Source of the DNA: Rhodanobacter sp.
GTDB lineage: Bacteria; Pseudomonadota; Gammaproteobacteria; Xanthomonadales; Rhodanobacteraceae
Direction of reading: 5' to 3'
Assembly (NCBI GenBank): GCA_027450005.1
Contig: DAIDKO010000030.1
Location: 53,819 to 117,818, forward strand
Length of the DNA stretch: 64,000 bases
This document shows, piece by piece, positions 60,643 through 64,000 of this stretch (within the stretch, counting starts at the first letter, position 1; each line of letters begins with the position of its first letter). Under the pieces are notes generated by a model, which made no database searches, was not told the DNA's origin, and saw only the letters and a program-made list of their open reading frames with translations. Both the position numbers and the translations under genes were made by a program.

Positions 60643-61842
60643 ATGCCCCAGCTTGCCCAGCGCGTCGGTCGCGCGAAACCCAGCGCGATCATGGTCATCG
60701 CCAGCAAGGCGAAGCAGCTCAAGGCCGAAGGCCGCGACATCATCAGCTTCTCCATCGGCGTGCCCAACTTCCTGCCTGGCGAGCATGTGTATGCGGCGGC
60801 GCGTGAGGCACTCAAGCACGACAGCGGCCAGTACGGCAGCAACCGCGGCGCCGATGCGCTGCTGGATGCCTTCCTCAGGCACATCGAGGCGCTGGGTTTC
60901 AGTGGCTACGGCCACGCCAACCTGTCGGTTGGCATCGGCGCCAAGCAGGTGCTGTACAACCTGGCCGAGGCGATGCTGGACGAGGGCGACGAGATCGCCT
61001 TCGCCGCGCCGTACTGGACCACCTACCACGACATCGCCGACATTGTGGGCGCGAGGGCCAACGTGCTGCATTGCGGCCCGGAGCAGCATTACAAGCTCAC
61101 GCCGGCCCAGCTCGACGCCGCGCTGGCGCGCAAGCCCAAGGTGTTCCTGTTCAACAACCCGTCCAACCCGACCGGCATGGTCTACACGGGCGAGGAGATC
61201 GCCGCGCTGGCCGAGGTGCTGGTCAAGCATCCCGACACCTGGATCATTGCCGACGACATCTACAACTCGATGGTGTTCGACGGCATCGGTTACCACAACT
61301 TCGCGTTCGCCAGGCCGGAGTTGAAGGAGCGCTTGGTCTTCGTCGACTCGGTCTCCAAGACCTATGGCATGCCGGGTTGGCGCGTGGGTTTCATCGCCGG
61401 TCCCGAGAGCGTGGCCAAGGCGGTCACCACGCTCAATTCCAACCACATCACCAGCGTGCCGGAAGTGATCACCGCCGCCGCGGTCGCCGCGCTCACCGGC
61501 CCGCAGGACATCCCGCAGGCCAAGTGCGCCGAGTTCGCCAAGCGGCGCGACATCGTGGTCGATGGGCTCAATGCGATCCCGGGCGTGAGCTGCCCGCGGC
61601 CGCAGGGCGCGTTCTACGCGTTCCCCGACATATCCGTCGCATTCGGCAAGAGCCACCGCGGCACGAAGATCTCCAACGACGTGGAGTTCTGCGCCGCGTT
61701 GCTGGAAGCCAAGGGCGTGGCCTGCGTGCCCGGCTCCGCGTTCGGCGAGCCGCGCGCCCTGCGCATTTCCTACACCTGTCCGCAGGCCCAGTTGCAGCCT
61801 GGCCTGCAGCGCATCCAGGAATTCTTCGCCGAGCTCGCCTGA
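60643..61842 (+). CDS. Pyridoxal-phosphate aminotransferase, class I (aspartate-type)
   Basis: 399 residues from ATG 60643, preceded by GAGGAAG. Fold type I aminotransferase: [20 protein letters not shown] start, [33 protein letters not shown] (Asn that binds PLP), [14 protein letters not shown] (Asp) and the Schiff-base Lys in [16 protein letters not shown] near residue 240. The Arg that binds the substrate carboxylate is in ALRISYTC. Resembles bacterial AspC of the 1-gamma/1-beta group. Followed by mdh after 49 bases, which suits an aspartate-oxaloacetate-malate link. Confidence 0.9.
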   Translation: MPQLAQRVGRAKPSAIMVIASKAKQLKAEGRDIISFSIGVPNFLPGEHVYAAAREALKHDSGQYGSNRGADALLDAFLRHIEALGFSGYGHANLSVGIGAKQVLYNLAEAMLDEGDEIAFAAPYWTTYHDIADIVGARANVLHCGPEQHYKLTPAQLDAALARKPKVFLFNNPSNPTGMVYTGEEIAALAEVLVKHPDTWIIADDIYNSMVFDGIGYHNFAFARPELKERLVFVDSVSKTYGMPGWRVGFIAGPESVAKAVTTLNSNHITSVPEVITAAAVAALTGPQDIPQAKCAEFAKRRDIVVDGLNAIPGVSCPRPQGAFYAFPDISVAFGKSHRGTKISNDVEFCAALLEAKGVACVPGSAFGEPRALRISYTCPQAQLQPGLQRIQEFFAELA

Positions 61843-61891
61843 GGCGACGCCGCGTTTTCGAATCCGCAGTACCCATCCCGGAGATCCAACG

Positions 61892-62875
61892 ATGAAAGCC
61901 CCCGTTCGAGTTGCCGTTACCGGCGCCGCTGGCCAGATCGGCTACGCGCTGCTGTTCCGCATTGCCGCCGGCGACATGCTGGGCCCCGACCAGCCGGTGA
62001 TCCTGCACCTGCTGGAAATCACCCCGGCGCTGCCTGCGCTGCAGGGCGTGGTGATGGAGCTCAACGATTGCGCGTTCCCGACGCTGGCCGGCGTGGTCGC
62101 CACCGACGACGTCAACGTGGCCTTCAAGGACGTCGATTACGCCCTGCTGGTCGGCGCCCGCCCGCGCGGTCCGGGCATGGAGCGCAAGGACCTGCTGGAG
62201 GCCAACGGCGCGATCTTCGCCCCGCAGGGCAAGGCGCTGAACGACCATGCCAAGCGCGACGTGAAGGTGCTGGTGGTCGGCAACCCGGCCAACACCAACG
62301 CGCTGATCGCCCAGCAGAACGCGCCCAGCCTCGATCCGAAGTGCTTTACCGCGATGGTGCGCCTCGACCACAACCGCGCGCTGTCGCAGCTTGCCGAAAG
62401 GACCGGCAAGCACACCACCGACATCAGGAAGGTCACCATCTGGGGCAACCACAGCTCCACCCAGTACCCGGACCTGCACCACGCCACCGTGGACGGCAAG
62501 CCGGCGCTGTCGCTGGTCGAGCAGTCTTGGTACGAGAGCGACTTCATCCCGACCGTGCAGCAGCGCGGCGCGGCGATCATCAAGGCGCGTGGCGCCTCGT
62601 CGGCCGCCTCGGCGGCTTCCGCCGCGATCGACCACATGCGCACCTGGGCGCTGGGCACGGCCGAGGGCGACTGGGTGTCGATGGGCATTCCGTCCGACGG
62701 CTCCTACGGCATCGCGCCAGGCGTGATCTTCGGTTACCCGGTGACGGTGAAGGACGGCAAGTACACCATCGTGCAGGGCCTGGAGATCAACGCTTTCTCG
62801 CAGGCGCGCATCGACGCCACCGAGAAGGAGCTGCGCGAGGAACGCGCGGGCGTGGAGCACCTGTTCGCCAAGTAA
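61892..62875 (+). CDS. mdh: Malate dehydrogenase
   Basis: 327 residues, NAD-dependent malate to oxaloacetate. NAD loop [17 protein letters not shown], substrate arginines in [39 protein letters not shown] with the Asp of the catalytic pair, and catalytic His in [12 protein letters not shown]. This is the longer mdh type (about 327-330 residues) found in xanthomonads and neisseriae, unlike the 312-residue enterobacterial form. Followed by a terminator. Confidence 0.95.
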   Translation: MKAPVRVAVTGAAGQIGYALLFRIAAGDMLGPDQPVILHLLEITPALPALQGVVMELNDCAFPTLAGVVATDDVNVAFKDVDYALLVGARPRGPGMERKDLLEANGAIFAPQGKALNDHAKRDVKVLVVGNPANTNALIAQQNAPSLDPKCFTAMVRLDHNRALSQLAERTGKHTTDIRKVTIWGNHSSTQYPDLHHATVDGKPALSLVEQSWYESDFIPTVQQRGAAIIKARGASSAASAASAAIDHMRTWALGTAEGDWVSMGIPSDGSYGIAPGVIFGYPVTVKDGKYTIVQGLEINAFSQARIDATEKELREERAGVEHLFAK

Positions 62876-62902
62876 GCGGGCGCGTTGCGTTTGCTTAAGG
62901 GG

Positions 62903-62926
62903 AAGGGCGGCCTTGGCCGCCCTTCT
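62903..62926 (+). terminator. Intrinsic terminator after mdh
   Basis: 10-bp perfect stem AAGGGCGGCC / GGCCGCCCTT with a 2-base loop, then CTTCTTCG. It starts 28 bases after the mdh stop. Confidence 0.72.
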
Positions 62927-63021
62927 TCGTTCCAGCGCGGTGATTGCCTGCGACCATCGTCGCGCTGCCCAAGCCGCGATGCCGAGACTAGGCTTGCAAC
63001 GGGTCGGTACGGGAGGCGGGC

Positions 63022-64000
63022 ATGGACTACGAATCGTTCTACCGTCAGTCGGTCGAACAGCCGGAGCTGTTCTGGGCCGAGCAGGCACGGCGCATCCACT
63101 GGGAAACGCCGCCGCGGCAGATCCTCGACCAGTCGAGGCCGCCATTCCGCCGCTGGTTCGTGGGCGGCACCACCAACCTCTGCCACAACGCGGTGGACCG
63201 GCACCTTGCCGAGCGGGCGGAACAATTGGCGCTGGTGGCGGTATCCAGCGAGACGGGCATCACCCGGGAGTTCAGCTACCGCGCGCTGTATCGCGAGGTA
63301 AACACTTTCGCCGCCGTGCTGAAGTCGATGGAAGTGGGCCGCGGTGACCGCGTGGTGATCTACCTGCCGAACATCGCCGAGGCGGTGTTCGCGATGCTGG
63401 CATGCGCGCGCATCGGCGCGGTGCACTCGGTGGTGTTCGGCGGGTTCGCGGCGCACAACCTGGCGCTGCGCATCGACGATGCGCAGCCAAAGTTGCTGGT
63501 CTGTGCCGACGCCGGCATGCGCGCGGGCAAGGTGATTCCGCACAAGCCGCTGGTGGATGCTGCGCTGAACGAAGCCTCGGCACCGCCGCCCAGGGTGCTG
63601 GTGGTGGATCGCGGGCTCGATGCGCAGATGAACCGCGTGCCCGGTCGCGACGAGAATTACGCCGAGCTTCGCGCGCAGCACCGGGATGCCGAAGTACCGG
63701 TGGCGTGGATGGAATCGAACGAACCGAGCTACCTGCTCTACACCTCGGGCACCACCGGCAAGCCCAAGGGCGTGCAGCGCGATACCGGGGGCTACGCGGT
63801 GGCGATGGCGATGTCGATCCGCTGCATCTTCGACATCGCGCCGGGGCAGGTGATGTTCTCCACCTCCGACGTGGGCTGGGCCGTTGGGCATTCCTACAAC
63901 GTCTACGGGCCGCTGATCGGCGGCGCGACCTCGCTGCTGTACGAGGGTCTGCCCACGCGGCCGGACCCCGGCGTGTGGTGGGGCCTGTGCGAGAAGTACG
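63022..64000 (+). CDS. prpE: Propionate-CoA ligase PrpE (3' end outside window)
   Basis: First 326 residues of an acyl-CoA synthetase. N-terminus with FWAEQARRIHWETPP and GGTTNLCHNAVDRHL matches PrpE rather than acetyl-CoA synthetase; then RGDRVVIYLPNIAEAVFAML, IGAVHSVVFGGFAAHNLALR and the AMP-binding loop LLYTSGTTGKPKGVQRD near residue 240. About 300 more residues, including the hinge and the lysine-containing C-terminal domain, lie beyond the window edge. GGGAGGCGGG precedes ATG 63022. Activates propionate, feeding the methylcitrate route. Confidence 0.93.
   Translation, partial: MDYESFYRQSVEQPELFWAEQARRIHWETPPRQILDQSRPPFRRWFVGGTTNLCHNAVDRHLAERAEQLALVAVSSETGITREFSYRALYREVNTFAAVLKSMEVGRGDRVVIYLPNIAEAVFAMLACARIGAVHSVVFGGFAAHNLALRIDDAQPKLLVCADAGMRAGKVIPHKPLVDAALNEASAPPPRVLVVDRGLDAQMNRVPGRDENYAELRAQHRDAEVPVAWMESNEPSYLLYTSGTTGKPKGVQRDTGGYAVAMAMSIRCIFDIAPGQVMFSTSDVGWAVGHSYNVYGPLIGGATSLLYEGLPTRPDPGVWWGLCEKY

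Noticed and set aside
1-64000. tRNA or rRNA genes and CRISPR arrays
   Set aside because: No T-loop/acceptor pattern, rRNA core sequence or regularly spaced direct repeats were seen in the gaps.

Overview
The window is a single 64 kb stretch of high-GC chromosome with dense, mostly clean coding. Gene order and families point to a gammaproteobacterium of the Xanthomonadales, probably near Rhodanobacteraceae (inference): lolD, a comEC remnant, exbB-exbD-msbA-lpxK in one run, a copL-copA-copB copper cluster, and PadR plus membrane-sensor operons. There are no rRNA or tRNA genes, no CRISPR array and no intact mobile element.

Layout. 1-5.5 kb: envelope genes (lolD, broken comEC, exbB, exbD, msbA, lpxK). 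5.4-9.1 kb: histidine degradation (hutI, hutG) around a CLC chloride channel. 9.2-12.5 kb: a small lipoprotein, a LysR regulator and a divergent aldo/keto reductase that both carry in-frame stop codons, and a hydrolase. 12.5-17.1 kb: a Cpx-like envelope stress module (Spy/CpxP protein divergent from cpxR-cpxA, with a GTAAA-N5-GTAAA box between them) followed by a membrane hydrolase and a DMT transporter. 17.2-21.2 kb: MFS transporter, acetyltransferase, trmO, slp-like lipoprotein, rlmJ. 21.3-25.2 kb: copper resistance cluster copL-copA-copB plus a cytochrome c with a Met/His-rich tail. 25.2-26.9 kb: a second divergent oxidoreductase/LysR pair, both again with in-frame stops. 26.9-30.2 kb: DMT transporter, an ISL3-type transposase remnant, a phospholipid-methyltransferase-like gene, an exported cyclophilin.

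30.5-33.5 kb: a 991-residue periplasmic-sensor/PAS/GGDEF/EAL protein whose GGDEF half looks dead and EAL half intact. 33.5-41.5 kb: an RND efflux operon (membrane fusion protein, RND pump, outer membrane factor) behind a CusR/CusS-like two-component pair with a CusR-type box in front of the efflux genes; its 3' end abuts a truncated GFA-family gene. 41.6-44.5 kb: beta-propeller protein and amidase. 44.5-46.9 kb: a repeat-rich intergenic region with a perfect 18-bp hairpin, then padR, a sensor-domain membrane protein and a DUF1579 gene. 47-53 kb: exported YtcJ-type amidohydrolase, two small cytoplasmic genes, and a secreted DUF1800/DUF1501 pair. 53-64 kb: methyltransferase, OprB-type porin with a long leader, AIM24-family protein, typA, ppiB, yidB-like, a GlsB-type membrane protein, aminotransferase, mdh and the start of prpE.

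Two themes stand out. First, metal and envelope stress: Cpx-like system, copper oxidase cluster, CusRS-like regulated RND efflux, each with a readable control site. Second, decay by point nonsense: two separate LysR/oxidoreductase pairs are broken in both partners by in-frame stops with no frameshift, while flanking genes are intact; comEC, a GFA gene and an ISL3 transposase are also remnants. The standard bacterial code holds, because TAG and TGA also end intact genes here. I found no clear candidate for a wholly new system; the paired nonsense pattern and the hairpin array upstream of padR are the least explained observations.
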